Source: JAIVGZ01 sp964552205
GTDB lineage: Bacteria > Pseudomonadota > Gammaproteobacteria > Natronospirales > JAIVGZ01
Assembly: GCA_964552205.1 (NCBI GenBank)
Contig: CAZKFT010000003.1
Span: 35,038 to 99,037 of the forward strand
Direction of reading: 5' to 3'
DNA length: 64,000 nucleotides
Shown here one piece after another: positions 42,970-52,009 of this stretch. How positions within the stretch are numbered: the first letter of the stretch is position 1; each line of letters begins with the position of its first letter. The notes beneath the pieces are model-generated. The model saw only the letters and a program-made list of their open reading frames with translations. It searched no databases and was not told the DNA's origin. Position numbers and translations under genes: made by a program.

Positions 42970-44613
42970 TTACATCATTCCATCCATACCGCCCATACCA
43001 CCCATGCCGCCCATACCGCCGCCTTCACCGTCTTCCTTCGGAAGTTCGGCAATCATGGCTTCGGTGGTGAGCATCAGGGAGGCAACAGACGCCGCGTTCT
43101 GCAGTGCGGAACGAGTGACCTTGGTCGGGTCCAGAATACCCTTCTCGACCATGTCGCCGTACTCGCCGGTTTGGGCATCGTAACCGTAGTTGCCCTTGCC
43201 TTCCGCGACCTTGTTGCGGACGACCGAGGCATCTTCACCTGCGTTGGCGACGATCTGACGGAGCGGCTCTTCCATGGCACGCATGGCAATCTGCACACCG
43301 ACGGTCTGGTCTGCGTTGTCACCCTTCAGGCCTTCGATGGCGGTGCGGGCGCGTAGCAGCGCAACGCCGCCACCCGGGACCACGCCTTCTTCGACAGCCG
43401 CACGGGTTGCGTGCAACGCGTCTTCCACACGGGCCTTCTTTTCCTTCATCTCAATCTCGGAACCGGCGCCGACCTTGATGACCGCAACACCGCCAGCCAG
43501 CTTGGCCACGCGCTCCTGCAGCTTCTCCTTGTCGTAATCGCTGGTCGAATCCTCGACCTGCTTGCGGATCTGCTCGATGCGGGCCTTGATCTGGTCGGTC
43601 TTGCCGGCACCATCAATGATGGTGGTGTTGTCCTTGGTGACCTGAACCTTCTTGGCCTGTCCAAGGTGCTCCAGCGTGGCCTTCTCCAGCGACAGGCCGA
43701 CTTCCTCGGCGATGACGGTGGCGCCGGTCAGGACAGCGATGTCCTCCAGCATGGCCTTGCGACGATCACCGAAGCCCGGTGCCTTGACGGCTGCAACCTT
43801 CACGATGCCACGGATGTTGTTCACCACCAGCGTGGCGAGTGCTTCGCCTTCGACATCTTCAGCGATGATCAGCAAGGGCTTGCCGCTCTTGGCGACGCCT
43901 TCCAGCACCGGCAGCATGTCGCGGATGTTCGAGATTTTCTTGTCGTACAGGAGGACGTACGGGGTCTCGAGCTCGGAGCTCATGCTCTGCTGGTTGTTGA
44001 TGAAGTACGGAGACAGATAGCCGCGATCGAACTGCATGCCTTCGACGACTTCGAGTTCGTTCTCCAGACCCGAACCTTCCTCGACGGTGATCACGCCTTC
44101 CTTGCCGACCTTCTTCATCGCGTTGGCGATGATTTCACCGATGTGGGTGTCGCTGTTGGCGGAAATGGTGCCAACCTGTGCGATAGCCTTGTCATCGGTA
44201 CACGGCTTGGAGAGCTTCTTCAGCTCGGCGACGGCCGCAACAACGGCCTTGTCGATCCCGCGCTTCAGATCCATCGGGTTCATACCTGCGGCAATGGACT
44301 TGAGGCCTTCACGCATGATGGCCTGCGCCAGTACGGTCGCAGTGGTGGTGCCGTCGCCGGCAATGTCGGAGGTCTGGGAAGCGACTTCCTTCACCATTTG
44401 TGCGCCCATGTTCTCGAACTTGTCTTTCAGCTCGATTTCCTTGGCGACGGACACGCCGTCCTTGGTCACCGTGGGAGCACCGAAGCTCTTGTCGAGCACG
44501 ACATTACGACCCTTGGGGCCGAGTGTGACTTTGACTGCGTTGGCGAGGGTGTTGACACCCTTCATCATGCGCGAACGCGCGTCATCACCGAATTTCACTT
44601 CTTTTGCTGACAT
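42970..44613 (-). CDS. groL: 60 kDa chaperonin GroEL
   Basis: A 547-residue chaperonin, full length. It begins SAKEVKFGDDARSRMMKGVN; the ATP-site DGTTTATVLAQAI (about 87-99) and the apical and equatorial domains are complete. The tail ends in GGMGGMGGMGGMDGMM, the flexible GGM repeats inside the ring. It forms 14-mers with the GroES cap and folds proteins with ATP. It follows groS by 14 bp, under a shared CIRCE-controlled promoter, and ends before a terminator. Confidence 0.98.
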   Translation of the reverse strand: MSAKEVKFGDDARSRMMKGVNTLANAVKVTLGPKGRNVVLDKSFGAPTVTKDGVSVAKEIELKDKFENMGAQMVKEVASQTSDIAGDGTTTATVLAQAIMREGLKSIAAGMNPMDLKRGIDKAVVAAVAELKKLSKPCTDDKAIAQVGTISANSDTHIGEIIANAMKKVGKEGVITVEEGSGLENELEVVEGMQFDRGYLSPYFINNQQSMSSELETPYVLLYDKKISNIRDMLPVLEGVAKSGKPLLIIAEDVEGEALATLVVNNIRGIVKVAAVKAPGFGDRRKAMLEDIAVLTGATVIAEEVGLSLEKATLEHLGQAKKVQVTKDNTTIIDGAGKTDQIKARIEQIRKQVEDSTSDYDKEKLQERVAKLAGGVAVIKVGAGSEIEMKEKKARVEDALHATRAAVEEGVVPGGGVALLRARTAIEGLKGDNADQTVGVQIAMRAMEEPLRQIVANAGEDASVVRNKVAEGKGNYGYDAQTGEYGDMVEKGILDPTKVTRSALQNAASVASLMLTTEAMIAELPKEDGEGGGMGGMGGMGGMDGMM

Positions 44614-44627
44614 GATTCTTTACCCTC

Positions 44628-44915
44628 TTAATCCAACACTGCCATGACATCTTCTTCGCGCATCACCAGGTATTCCTGACCGTCGATCTTGACCTCGGTC
44701 CCGGAATACTTGCCGAAGAGCACCTTGTCGCCGACCTTCAGGTCCAGGCCGCGGACTTCGCCGCTTTCCAGGATCTTGCCGTTGCCGACGGCGACGACTT
44801 CACCGCGGATGGGCTTTTCGGTGGCGGTGTCCGGGATGACGATGCCACCCGGGGATGTACGCTCTTCCTCGAGGCGCTTGATGATCACGCGATCGTGAAG
44901 CGGACGAATCTTCAT
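44628..44915 (-). CDS. groS: 10 kDa co-chaperonin GroES
   Basis: A 95-residue co-chaperonin: KIRPLHDRVIIKRLEEERT (start), GGIVIPDTATEKP (mobile loop, about 24-36), GEVVAVGNGK and a C-terminal EYLVMREEDVMAVLD. It forms the heptameric lid on GroEL. An AGGAG site (CTCCTT on the plus strand, 44923-44928) precedes the ATG at 44915. The open frame upstream (to 45323) is non-coding for this gene. Confidence 0.97.
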   Translation of the reverse strand: MKIRPLHDRVIIKRLEEERTSPGGIVIPDTATEKPIRGEVVAVGNGKILESGEVRGLDLKVGDKVLFGKYSGTEVKIDGQEYLVMREEDVMAVLD

Positions 44916-44968
44916 CGAACTTCTCCTTAAAATACCTAGGTTGAACCAGTGTTCGTCGGAGGTCGCTG

Positions 44969-44995
44969 TTAGCACTCCCCCGAGATGAGTGCCAA
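44969..44995 (-). promoter_or_regulatory. CIRCE operator (HrcA site) of groESL
   Basis: TTAGCACTC - 9 bp - GAGTGCCAA at 44969-44977 and 44987-44995, one mismatch from the CIRCE consensus TTAGCACTC-N9-GAGTGCTAA. It adjoins the -10 box of the promoter upstream, so HrcA would block transcription unless heat shock releases it. hrcA is not in the window. Confidence 0.95.
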
Positions 44996-45022
44996 TAATA
45001 TGGGCGAAAAACCCGAAGTCAA
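44995..45022 (-). promoter_or_regulatory. groES-groEL promoter (sigma-70 with sigma-32-like features)
   Basis: On the minus strand TTGACT, 16-bp spacer, TATTAT (plus-strand AGTCAA 45017-45022 and ATAATA 44995-45000). The same DNA reads CTTGACT ... CGCCCATATTA, close to a sigma-32 element, so heat-shock sigma could use it as well. It abuts the CIRCE operator. Confidence 0.75.
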
Positions 45023-45089
45023 GGGCGCTTGCGGGGTTCTTAGGGGCCCGATTTCTGATAATCTGCCCGCTTTCCGCTGGAGTCACTTG

Positions 45090-45410
45090 ATGGACAAGGG
45101 ATTTCTCATCGTCTGGTGCGCGTGCCCGGACGAACACACGGCCAACACCATCTCCCGACACTTGGTGGATCAGCGGCTGGCCGCCTGCGTGACGCAACTT
45201 CCAGGCGCCAAATCCGTCTATCGCTGGAAAGGTAAAATCGAAACCGCCGAGGAAGTCGTGCTGATGATCAAGACCCGTGCCTCCGCTTACCAGGAGCTGG
45301 AGGCGGCCGTAGAGGCCCTGCACCCCTACGAAATCCCAGAGCTGATTGCCTCGCGGGTCGAGGCTGGCGTGCCCGATTATCTGGGGTGGGTCTTCGAGTC
45401 CACCAAATGA
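45090..45410 (+). CDS. cutA: CutA divalent-cation tolerance protein
   Basis: A 106-residue CutA1 family protein: LIVWCACPDEHTANTISRHLV (start), CVTQLPGAKSVYRWKGKIE, then LMIKTRASAYQELEAAVEALHPYEIPELIASR and DYLGWVFEST. It forms very stable trimers; mutants in E. coli are copper-sensitive, but the exact role is unclear. ATG at 45090; the open frame begins 105 bases earlier inside the groESL promoter and CIRCE and is not used. The stop is ATGA-coupled to dsbD, as in E. coli. Confidence 0.9.
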   Translation: MDKGFLIVWCACPDEHTANTISRHLVDQRLAACVTQLPGAKSVYRWKGKIETAEEVVLMIKTRASAYQELEAAVEALHPYEIPELIASRVEAGVPDYLGWVFESTK

Positions 45411-47212
45411 GGCCGTTGCGCTTTGCCGCCACTGCGGCTGCGATGCTGTTGCTCGCCCCGCTCGTCCAGGCCGACCTGTTTGCCCGTTTCGGCGGCGACC
45501 CCTTTGCGCGTTTTCTGCCCGTGGAACAGGCCTTCCGGGTGGATGTCCAGGCGCTGGATGCCAACACCATCGGTATCCGCTGGACCATTGCCGACGAGTA
45601 CTACCTCTATCGCGACAAGTTCAGTCTGCAGGGACCGGACGGCGTGACGCTGGGCGGCCTGCAGATTCCCGCGGGCGAAGCCCATACCGATGAGTTCTTC
45701 GGCACCGTCCAGGTCCATCGCCAGCAGGTCGAGATCCGGGTCGCCGTCATGCGTACGGTGGATGCGGCCAAAACCATAGAACTCACCCTGGGCTACCAGG
45801 GCTGTGCCGACGCTGGTTTATGTTATCCACCAGACACGCGCGCAGTGGCCGTGAATATGCCAGCAGTGGGCAGTGTGCCGGACGCACCCGCCTTTGTCTC
45901 CGAGCAAGACCGCTTGGCCGGGATGCTGGCCGACGGACGCCTGTGGCTCATCATCCTGACTTTCTACGGGCTCGGCCTGCTCCTGACCTTCACGCCCTGT
46001 GTGCTCCCCATGGTCCCGATTCTGTCGGGGATTATCATCGGGCAAGGGCCGAACCTGTCTGCACGGCGCGGCTTCATGTTGTCGCTGGTCTATGTGCTGG
46101 CGATGGCACTCACCTATACCGTCGCAGGTGTGCTGGCCGCCCTGCTCGGACAAAACTTGCAGGCGGTGTTCCAACACCCCGCGGTGCTGGTGGTGTTCGC
46201 GGGGGTGTTTGTACTGCTCGCGCTGGCCATGTTCGGCTTCTACCGGCTGGAAATGCCCGCCGCAGTGCAGGCGCGTCTCGCCGTGATTTCGAATAAGCAG
46301 GCACATGGCACCTGGATCGGCACTGCCGTAATGGGATTCCTTTCCGCGCTGATTGTCGGCCCGTGTGTGGCCGCGCCACTGGCGGGCGCACTCATCTACA
46401 TCGGGCAGACCGGCGATGCGGTGATTGGTGGCACTGCCCTCTTTGCGCTCAGCATGGGTATGGGCACGCTACTGCTCGCCATCGGCGCCTCTGCAGGCCG
46501 GTTGGTGCCCAAAGCCGGGCCGTGGATGAATGCGGTCAAGGCGCTGTTCGGGGTGCTGATGCTGGCAGTGGCCATCTGGTTGCTGGAGCGCGTACTGCCG
46601 GTACCGGTCACCATGTCGCTGTGGGCCGCGCTCGCCGTGGTCAGCGCCATCTATCTGGGTGCACTAGATGCGCTGCCGCTCGATGCGTCCGGCTGGCGCC
46701 GCCTCTGGAAAGGCATCGGCATGTTGTTATTGGCCTGGGGCGTATTGCTGTTGATTGGAGCCGCGTCCGGTGGCCGTGACCCCCTGCAACCGCTGGTCGG
46801 CAGCACGCTCATGGGCGGCGCTTCCGCGCCTACCACCCAGCAGGTCGCACTGCCGTTCCGCACCATCAAATCTCTGTCGGATCTTGAAACCGAACTTGCG
46901 CAAGCGAGCGAACAAGGCCGCACGGTAATGCTGGATTTCTATGCTGACTGGTGCGTGTCCTGCAAGGAAATGGAGCGGTATACCTTCCCGGACCCCGCCG
47001 TGCGTGCTGCACTCGCCGACACCGTGCTCCTGAAAGCCGATGTCACCAAAAACGACACCACCGATCGCGAACTGATGCGTGCGTTCGGCATCTTGGGTCC
47101 GCCCAGCATCCTGTTCTTCGGTCCTGACCAGGAAGAGCGTCGTCGCTACCGCGTGGTAGGCTTCGTTCCCGCGGCGGAGTTCGCCGCGATGCTCGAGCTC
47201 GCCCTGCAATGA
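45407..47212 (+). CDS. dsbD: Thiol:disulfide interchange protein DsbD
   Basis: A 601-residue inner-membrane electron carrier that passes reducing power from cytosolic thioredoxin to the periplasm. After a signal peptide (MRPLRFAATAAAMLLLAPLVQA) comes the periplasmic alpha domain with its Cys pair (GCADAGLCYPP). The eight-helix beta domain holds TFTPCVLPMVPILSG and the second Cys in VGPCVAAPLAGAL, and the C-terminal gamma domain is a thioredoxin with DWCVSCKEME. All three Cys pairs are present. Coupled to cutA before it (ATGA) and to the TlpA-like gene behind it. Confidence 0.95.
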   Translation: MRPLRFAATAAAMLLLAPLVQADLFARFGGDPFARFLPVEQAFRVDVQALDANTIGIRWTIADEYYLYRDKFSLQGPDGVTLGGLQIPAGEAHTDEFFGTVQVHRQQVEIRVAVMRTVDAAKTIELTLGYQGCADAGLCYPPDTRAVAVNMPAVGSVPDAPAFVSEQDRLAGMLADGRLWLIILTFYGLGLLLTFTPCVLPMVPILSGIIIGQGPNLSARRGFMLSLVYVLAMALTYTVAGVLAALLGQNLQAVFQHPAVLVVFAGVFVLLALAMFGFYRLEMPAAVQARLAVISNKQAHGTWIGTAVMGFLSALIVGPCVAAPLAGALIYIGQTGDAVIGGTALFALSMGMGTLLLAIGASAGRLVPKAGPWMNAVKALFGVLMLAVAIWLLERVLPVPVTMSLWAALAVVSAIYLGALDALPLDASGWRRLWKGIGMLLLAWGVLLLIGAASGGRDPLQPLVGSTLMGGASAPTTQQVALPFRTIKSLSDLETELAQASEQGRTVMLDFYADWCVSCKEMERYTFPDPAVRAALADTVLLKADVTKNDTTDRELMRAFGILGPPSILFFGPDQEERRRYRVVGFVPAAEFAAMLELALQ

Positions 47213-47766
47213 ACCGCTTACCGCTGATTATCACTGTTGCCATTGTCGCGGCCGCGCTCGGCGCGGGCGCCGCCTGGTTCCTGCATTCCCCCGAGGCACC
47301 GCCGGAGATTCCGCGCAGCAGCATCCCGGAATACGCCCCGGATTTCGCGTTACGAGACCTCGAAGGCAACATGCGCGCCTTCAGCGAATGGGAAGGTCGC
47401 ATCCTCATCGTGAACTTCTGGGCGACCTGGTGCGCGCCGTGCCGTAGAGAGATTCCCGTTCTGGTTGCCCTGCAGGCTGCCCACCCTGAAGACCAGCTCA
47501 CCGTGCTTGGCATCGCGATTGATGAAGACGACGCCGTCCGCGAGTATGCAGAGCAAATCGGCATGACCTACACCACGCTGGTCGGCCAGCTCGACGCCAT
47601 CCAGGTGTCAGGCCGCTATGGGAACCACATCGGCGCCATGCCCTACACCGTCATCGTTGGCCCCGACCGCAAGATTCACTGGGTGCACGCTGGCGAAGTG
47701 ACCGCGCCGATGCTCGATGAGGCCTTGGCGCCTCTGGTCTCCGGGTCTGGCTCGGGTTCTGATTAA
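47209..47766 (+). CDS. TlpA/ResA-like membrane-anchored thioredoxin-fold protein
   Basis: A 185-residue protein with an N-terminal anchor (about 4-24, LPLIITVAIVAAALGAGAAW), then a periplasmic thioredoxin domain: YAPDFALRDLEG (about 41-52), WATWCAPCRREIPVL with the WCAPC active site (about 70-84) and AMPYTVIVGPD with the cis-proline. It should accept electrons from DsbD, whose gene overlaps it by ATGA, and reduce periplasmic thiols (cytochrome c or apo-protein maturation). It ends in a Gly/Ser tail, SGSGSGSD. Confidence 0.88.
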   Translation: MNRLPLIITVAIVAAALGAGAAWFLHSPEAPPEIPRSSIPEYAPDFALRDLEGNMRAFSEWEGRILIVNFWATWCAPCRREIPVLVALQAAHPEDQLTVLGIAIDEDDAVREYAEQIGMTYTTLVGQLDAIQVSGRYGNHIGAMPYTVIVGPDRKIHWVHAGEVTAPMLDEALAPLVSGSGSGSD

Positions 47767-47928
47767 CTTCCGTTAACTTGCCGCTATCTGCAGCCATCTT
47801 GCAGGGTGCGTGGGGTTGGTCCACAATGGTCGACTCCATGAGCCATGCCGGGGAGGCGTGGTACTCTCAACTTTGGTGACGAAATGGATGCTATCGTCGC
47901 CGAACATGCGGGTTACTAACCGGAACCA

Positions 47929-48372
47929 ATGGCCAATCTGTTACTCCTGAACGGCCCCAATCTGAACCTGCTCGGAAGACGAGAGCCGGACATCTATGGT
48001 CGCGACACGCTCGCCGACATCGAGTCCCGGCTGTCCTCCCTAGCGACCAAGGCCGGTCACTCGCTTTCAGCATTCCAATCCAATTCCGAACGCGAACTGA
48101 TTGAGCGTGTGCAGGCAGCCATGGACGACGGCACCAACTTCGCCTTGGTCAATCCGGCTGGACTGACCCACTCCAGCGTGCCGCTCAGGGATGCCTTTGC
48201 CACGAGCGGCCTGCCATTCATTGAAGTACATCTGTCCAATCCCCATGCGCGGGAACCGTTCCGCCGCCAGTCGATGTTCTCGGACATCGCGGTCGGTGTG
48301 GTCTGCGGTTTCGGCGCTCACTCTTATGAACTCGCTTTGGAGGCGGCCCTACGATGGATATCCGCAAGGTAA
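47929..48372 (+). CDS. aroQ: 3-dehydroquinate dehydratase type II AroQ
   Basis: A 147-residue dodecameric type II dehydroquinase in the shikimate pathway. The start LLLNGPNLNLLGRREPDIYG carries the catalytic Tyr, FQSNSERELIERVQAA and NPAGLTHSSVPLRDA follow, and the C-terminal VGVVCGFGAHSYELALEAAL with its HSxxL pair is intact. ATG 47929 fits the family start. Its stop lies 19 bp inside accB. The order aroQ-accB-accC is common in gammaproteobacteria. The 162 bp upstream contain no clear promoter. Confidence 0.95.
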   Translation: MANLLLLNGPNLNLLGRREPDIYGRDTLADIESRLSSLATKAGHSLSAFQSNSERELIERVQAAMDDGTNFALVNPAGLTHSSVPLRDAFATSGLPFIEVHLSNPHAREPFRRQSMFSDIAVGVVCGFGAHSYELALEAALRWISAR

Positions 48373-48806
48373 AGAAACTCATCGAACTGCTGGAGGAATC
48401 CGGCATCTCGGAAATCGAGATCAGTGAGGGGGAAGAATCCGTGCGCATCAGCCGCCATCCCACCGGTGGCGTGCACATGATGCCGAGCTACGCGGCCCCA
48501 CCTCCTGCCGCTGCGGCACCGGTCGCCGCCGCGGCGCCCGCCGCCGAGAGCACGGAACCCGACGTTCCCGCCGGGCACGTCGTTTCCTCGCCGATGGTGG
48601 GCACTTTCTACCGGGCGCCCTCACCGGGTGCCAAGGATTTCGTGGAGGTTGGCCAGTCGGTCAAGGTCGGTGACACGCTGTGCATCATCGAGGCAATGAA
48701 GATGATGAACCAGATCGAAGCCGACAAGAGTGGCGTGGTCAAAGCCGTGCTCGTCGAAAACGCCGATCCCGTGGAGTTCGGCCAGCCGCTGTTCGTTATC
48801 GAATGA
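48354..48806 (+). CDS. accB: Biotin carboxyl carrier protein AccB
   Basis: A 150-residue BCCP. The N-terminal DIRKVKKLIELLEESGISEIE region is followed by a Pro/Ala-rich linker (about 43-65) and the biotinyl domain, with the modified lysine in IIEAMKMMNQIEAD (about 112-125). AccB carries CO2 from biotin carboxylase to carboxyltransferase in acetyl-CoA carboxylase. GGAGG (about 48338-48342) precedes the ATG. It overlaps aroQ and is coupled by ATGA to accC. Confidence 0.95.
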   Translation: MDIRKVKKLIELLEESGISEIEISEGEESVRISRHPTGGVHMMPSYAAPPPAAAAPVAAAAPAAESTEPDVPAGHVVSSPMVGTFYRAPSPGAKDFVEVGQSVKVGDTLCIIEAMKMMNQIEADKSGVVKAVLVENADPVEFGQPLFVIE

Positions 48807-50152
48807 AGACGCTGGACAAGGTTGTCATCGCCAATCGCGGGGAAATTGCGCTGCGCATCCTGCGCGCCTGCCGCGAGCTCGGCATCAAGACTGTCGCGGT
48901 GTACTCCCAGGCGGACCGCGAACAGAAGCATGTCCTGCTGGCGGACGAGGCCGTATGCATCGGTCCGCCCCCCTCCACCGACTCCTACCTCAATATGCCG
49001 GCCATCATCTCCGCGGCCGAGGTCACCGACGCCACGGGTATACACCCGGGCTACGGCTTCCTGTCCGAGAACGCGGATTTCGCGGAGCGCGTGGAGCGGT
49101 CCGGGTTCACCTTCATCGGGCCACGCGCCGAGACCATCCGCCTGATGGGCGACAAAGTCTCCGCCAAGAAATCCATGATTAAGGCCGGCGTGCCCTGCGT
49201 GCCAGGTTCGGAGGGTGCGCTGGGCGAAAACCCCGACGAAAACCTGAAGCTGGCCCGCGAGGTCGGCTACCCGGTCATCATCAAGGCCGCCGGTGGTGGA
49301 GGTGGGCGTGGGATGCGCGTGGTGCATTCGGAAGCCGCGCTGCTGAACGCGATCCAACTCACCAAGGGCGAGGCACAGTCGGCTTTCGGCAACGCCACCG
49401 TCTATATGGAAAAGTTCTTGGGCCACCCACGCCACATCGAGTTCCAGGTGTTGGCCGACGAGCATGGCAACGCCATCCATCTGGGTGAGCGTGACTGTTC
49501 CATGCAGCGCCGCCACCAGAAAGTGGTCGAGGAAGCGCCAGCACCCGGCATCACGGAGAAGCAGCGCAAACAAATGGGCGAGCGTTGTGCCGATGCCTGC
49601 AGGCGTATCGGCTATCGCGGCGCGGGAACTTTCGAGTTCCTGTTCCAGGACGGCCACTTCTACTTCATCGAGATGAACACCCGTGTGCAAGTGGAGCACC
49701 CGGTCACCGAGCTAATCACCGGCGTGGACATCGTGAAGGAGCAGCTGCATATCGCAGCCGGCAACCCGCTGGCCTACAAGCAGAAGGACATCGTGTTGCG
49801 CGGCCATGCCATTGAATGCCGTATCAACGCCGAACATCCACGCACTTTCGTGCCCTCACCCGGGCTGATCTCGCAGTTCCATGCGCCGGGTGGTCCCGGT
49901 ATCCGTGTGGACTCGCATATTTATAGTGGCTACAAGGTCCCGCCCAACTATGATTCGATGATAGGCAAGCTCATCGCCTATGGGGAAACGCGGTCCAGCG
50001 CCTTGGCGCGTATGCGTACGGCGCTCTCTGAAATCATCGTCGAGGGCATACAGACCAACATCGCCCTGCACCAGGACATCTGCAACGACGCGGCGTTCAT
50101 CACCGGGGGCACCGACATCCATTACCTCGAGAAGAAGCTCGGCGCGAAGTAG
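48803..50152 (+). CDS. accC: Biotin carboxylase AccC
   Basis: A 449-residue ATP-grasp enzyme that carboxylates biotin on AccB for fatty acid synthesis. KVVIANRGEIALRILRACRELG (about 4-25), the flexible glycine loop KAAGGGGGRGMRVVH (about 159-173), FLGHPRHIEFQVLAD and MNTRVQVEHPVTELITGVDIV are all conserved. The start at 48803 overlaps the accB stop; frames further upstream belong to accB. It lies in the conserved accB-accC-prmA group. Confidence 0.97.
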   Translation: MKTLDKVVIANRGEIALRILRACRELGIKTVAVYSQADREQKHVLLADEAVCIGPPPSTDSYLNMPAIISAAEVTDATGIHPGYGFLSENADFAERVERSGFTFIGPRAETIRLMGDKVSAKKSMIKAGVPCVPGSEGALGENPDENLKLAREVGYPVIIKAAGGGGGRGMRVVHSEAALLNAIQLTKGEAQSAFGNATVYMEKFLGHPRHIEFQVLADEHGNAIHLGERDCSMQRRHQKVVEEAPAPGITEKQRKQMGERCADACRRIGYRGAGTFEFLFQDGHFYFIEMNTRVQVEHPVTELITGVDIVKEQLHIAAGNPLAYKQKDIVLRGHAIECRINAEHPRTFVPSPGLISQFHAPGGPGIRVDSHIYSGYKVPPNYDSMIGKLIAYGETRSSALARMRTALSEIIVEGIQTNIALHQDICNDAAFITGGTDIHYLEKKLGAK

Positions 50153-50154
50153 CC

Positions 50155-51039
50155 ATGGGCTGGCTACAGGTCAGGATGGAGATGTCGGGAGCGGATCCTG
50201 GTCCTCTGGAAGATGCCCTGCTCGCGACCGGCGCGGTGGCGGTGACCATGGACGATGCCGGAGATGATCCCATCTACGAACCCGGCCCGGGCGAGCTGCC
50301 GCTGTGGCCGACCACGCGTATCACCGGCCTGTACCCGGGCACGACCGACGCGGATGTGTTGCGGGCGGCGTTGTTGAATGCCGTTGCCCCAGATGCCTTT
50401 CCGCCGCACGAGTTCCTGATGCTGGATGACCGGACTTGGGAACGCGAGTGGATGAAGGACTTTCGGCCGATGCAGTTCGGTCAGCGCCTGTGGGTCATCC
50501 CGGGCGAGTACACGCCGCCCGATACTGCCGCTGTGAATCTCCTGCTCGACCCCGGCCTGGCCTTCGGGACCGGCACGCACGCCACCACCGCCTTGTGTCT
50601 GGAGTGGCTGGATGCCGCCATGGACCTGAAGGACGCCCGGGTGGTGGATTACGGCTGCGGTTCCGGAATTCTGGCCGTGGCCGCTGCGCTCCTGGGCGCC
50701 CGCGAGGTTCTGGCCGTGGACAATGACCCCCAAGCGCTGGTGGCGACGCGTGCCAACGCCGAACGTAATGGCGTGGCGGACCGTATCCGTACCTGTCTGC
50801 CGGCCGACGCGCCTGAAACCTGGCAGGCCGACTTACTGGTTGCGAACATCCTGGCCGCACCGCTCATCCTGCTCGCCACGCGATTCGACGCGCTGATGCG
50901 ACCCGGTGCGCGACTGGCAGTGTCCGGTTTGATTGCGCGTCAGGTGGACGAAGTGCGTGCGGCGTACACCCAATGGTGCCCACTTGATGAGTTGGTCGAG
51001 ACGGATGGGTGGGTTCGGTTGGCGGGCACGAAAGGTTAG
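50155..51039 (+). CDS. prmA: Ribosomal protein L11 methyltransferase PrmA
   Basis: A 294-residue enzyme that trimethylates ribosomal protein L11 using SAM. The N-terminal L11-recognition domain (about 1-60) leads into the methyltransferase with LLDPGLAFGTGTHATTALCLEWL (about 128-150), VVDYGCGSGILAVAAALLGA (motif I, about 162-181) and LLVANILAAPL. Complete. It begins three bases after accC. Confidence 0.95.
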   Translation: MGWLQVRMEMSGADPGPLEDALLATGAVAVTMDDAGDDPIYEPGPGELPLWPTTRITGLYPGTTDADVLRAALLNAVAPDAFPPHEFLMLDDRTWEREWMKDFRPMQFGQRLWVIPGEYTPPDTAAVNLLLDPGLAFGTGTHATTALCLEWLDAAMDLKDARVVDYGCGSGILAVAAALLGAREVLAVDNDPQALVATRANAERNGVADRIRTCLPADAPETWQADLLVANILAAPLILLATRFDALMRPGARLAVSGLIARQVDEVRAAYTQWCPLDELVETDGWVRLAGTKG

Positions 51040-51048
51040 ACTGCATCC

Positions 51049-51843
51049 ATGTACACGCGTTGCAGCGAATGCGAGACCCTTTTCCGCGTTTCACGCGAGC
51101 AACTCAACGCAGCCCGTGGCCAGGTTCGTTGTGGTCATTGCGGCATGGTGTTCGATGCGCTCGCAAGTCTTCGTGAAGAGGTCGCACTTCCCGGCGAGTC
51201 GCCCGATACGGTGTTCCCCAAGATCTCGGACGATGTCGTCGCGGACGCTACGCCTGATGAAGACGAGGTGCCCGAACACATTCCTTATGAGTTCCTGCTC
51301 GACACCATCGAGACGCCGGCGCCACCGCGTGTTCGACGCTGGCCGTGGATTACGCTTGCTGTGATTCTTGTGCTCGGTGCGCTGTTACAGACGGCGCACA
51401 TGCAACGCGAAGTACTGGCCGATTCTGAGCTTTTCGGCCCTTATATTTCAATGATTTATGAAGCTGCTGGGCATCCGCTGCAAACCGCACCTCTCATTGA
51501 TTTGCAAGCCTTCGCACTGCTGCATCACGAGTTGGTGTCACACCCGCGCACCAGTGGTGCATTGCATTTGTCAGGTGTTCTCAACAATGCTGCTGACCAT
51601 GCACAGCCGTGGCCGATACTCGAGCTACGACTCGAAGATCGTTTCGGCGATGTTGTCGCAGCGCGCCGACTTGAACCCGCCGAGTATCTTCGCAACCCGC
51701 CGGTCGGCGGCGAGTTGATGCCTGCGCATGCACGCCGCGCGATCGAAATTTCAATCGTTGATCCGGGTGCGGACGCGGTCGGTTTCAACATTGATTTCTG
51801 CGTCATGCTTGAAGACGGTTTGCGCTGCGCTGCGCAGAACTGA
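51049..51843 (+). CDS. MJ0042-type zinc finger / DUF3426 membrane protein
   Basis: A 264-residue protein with a zinc ribbon at the N-terminus: MYTRCSECETLFRVSR and QVRCGHCGMVFDA, i.e. two CxxC pairs (about residues 5, 8 and 29, 32). A single membrane helix lies at about 102-122 (WPWITLAVILVLGALLQTAHM), followed by a DUF3426 periplasmic-type domain (about 130-262). Such proteins sit downstream of prmA in many gammaproteobacteria; function unknown. It ends 167 bp before dusB, where the dusB-fis promoter lies. Confidence 0.85.
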   Translation: MYTRCSECETLFRVSREQLNAARGQVRCGHCGMVFDALASLREEVALPGESPDTVFPKISDDVVADATPDEDEVPEHIPYEFLLDTIETPAPPRVRRWPWITLAVILVLGALLQTAHMQREVLADSELFGPYISMIYEAAGHPLQTAPLIDLQAFALLHHELVSHPRTSGALHLSGVLNNAADHAQPWPILELRLEDRFGDVVAARRLEPAEYLRNPPVGGELMPAHARRAIEISIVDPGADAVGFNIDFCVMLEDGLRCAAQN

Positions 51844-51931
51844 AAACCGGCTTCGCTGTCAAGCCCTGCACCTCATTTCAGTAAACTCAGCGACCTGCGA
51901 CACACTCCTTCAAAAACCATCGCTGTAATCT

Positions 51932-51959
51932 TTGACCTCTGTCGGATAATCGGTATGAT
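51932..51959 (+). promoter_or_regulatory. Candidate promoter of dusB-fis-purH-purD
   Basis: TTGACC (51932-51937), 16-bp spacer, TATGAT (51954-51959), about 50 bp before the dusB ATG. It is the best sigma-70 match in the only gap of this stretch. Confidence 0.6.
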
Positions 51960-52009
51960 TCTCCTCCCCCGAGTCATTCCTCGACCGGGTGCTCAACGGC
52001 GGGATTGAG

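Noticed and set aside
43411..44610. 399-codon plus-strand frame opposite groEL
   Set aside because: Antisense shadow of a highly expressed, strongly biased gene; GroEL motifs are decisive on the minus strand.
44985..45089. 35-residue N-terminal extension of CutA
   Set aside because: It would be coded by the CIRCE element and the groESL promoter. CutA normally starts near 45090.
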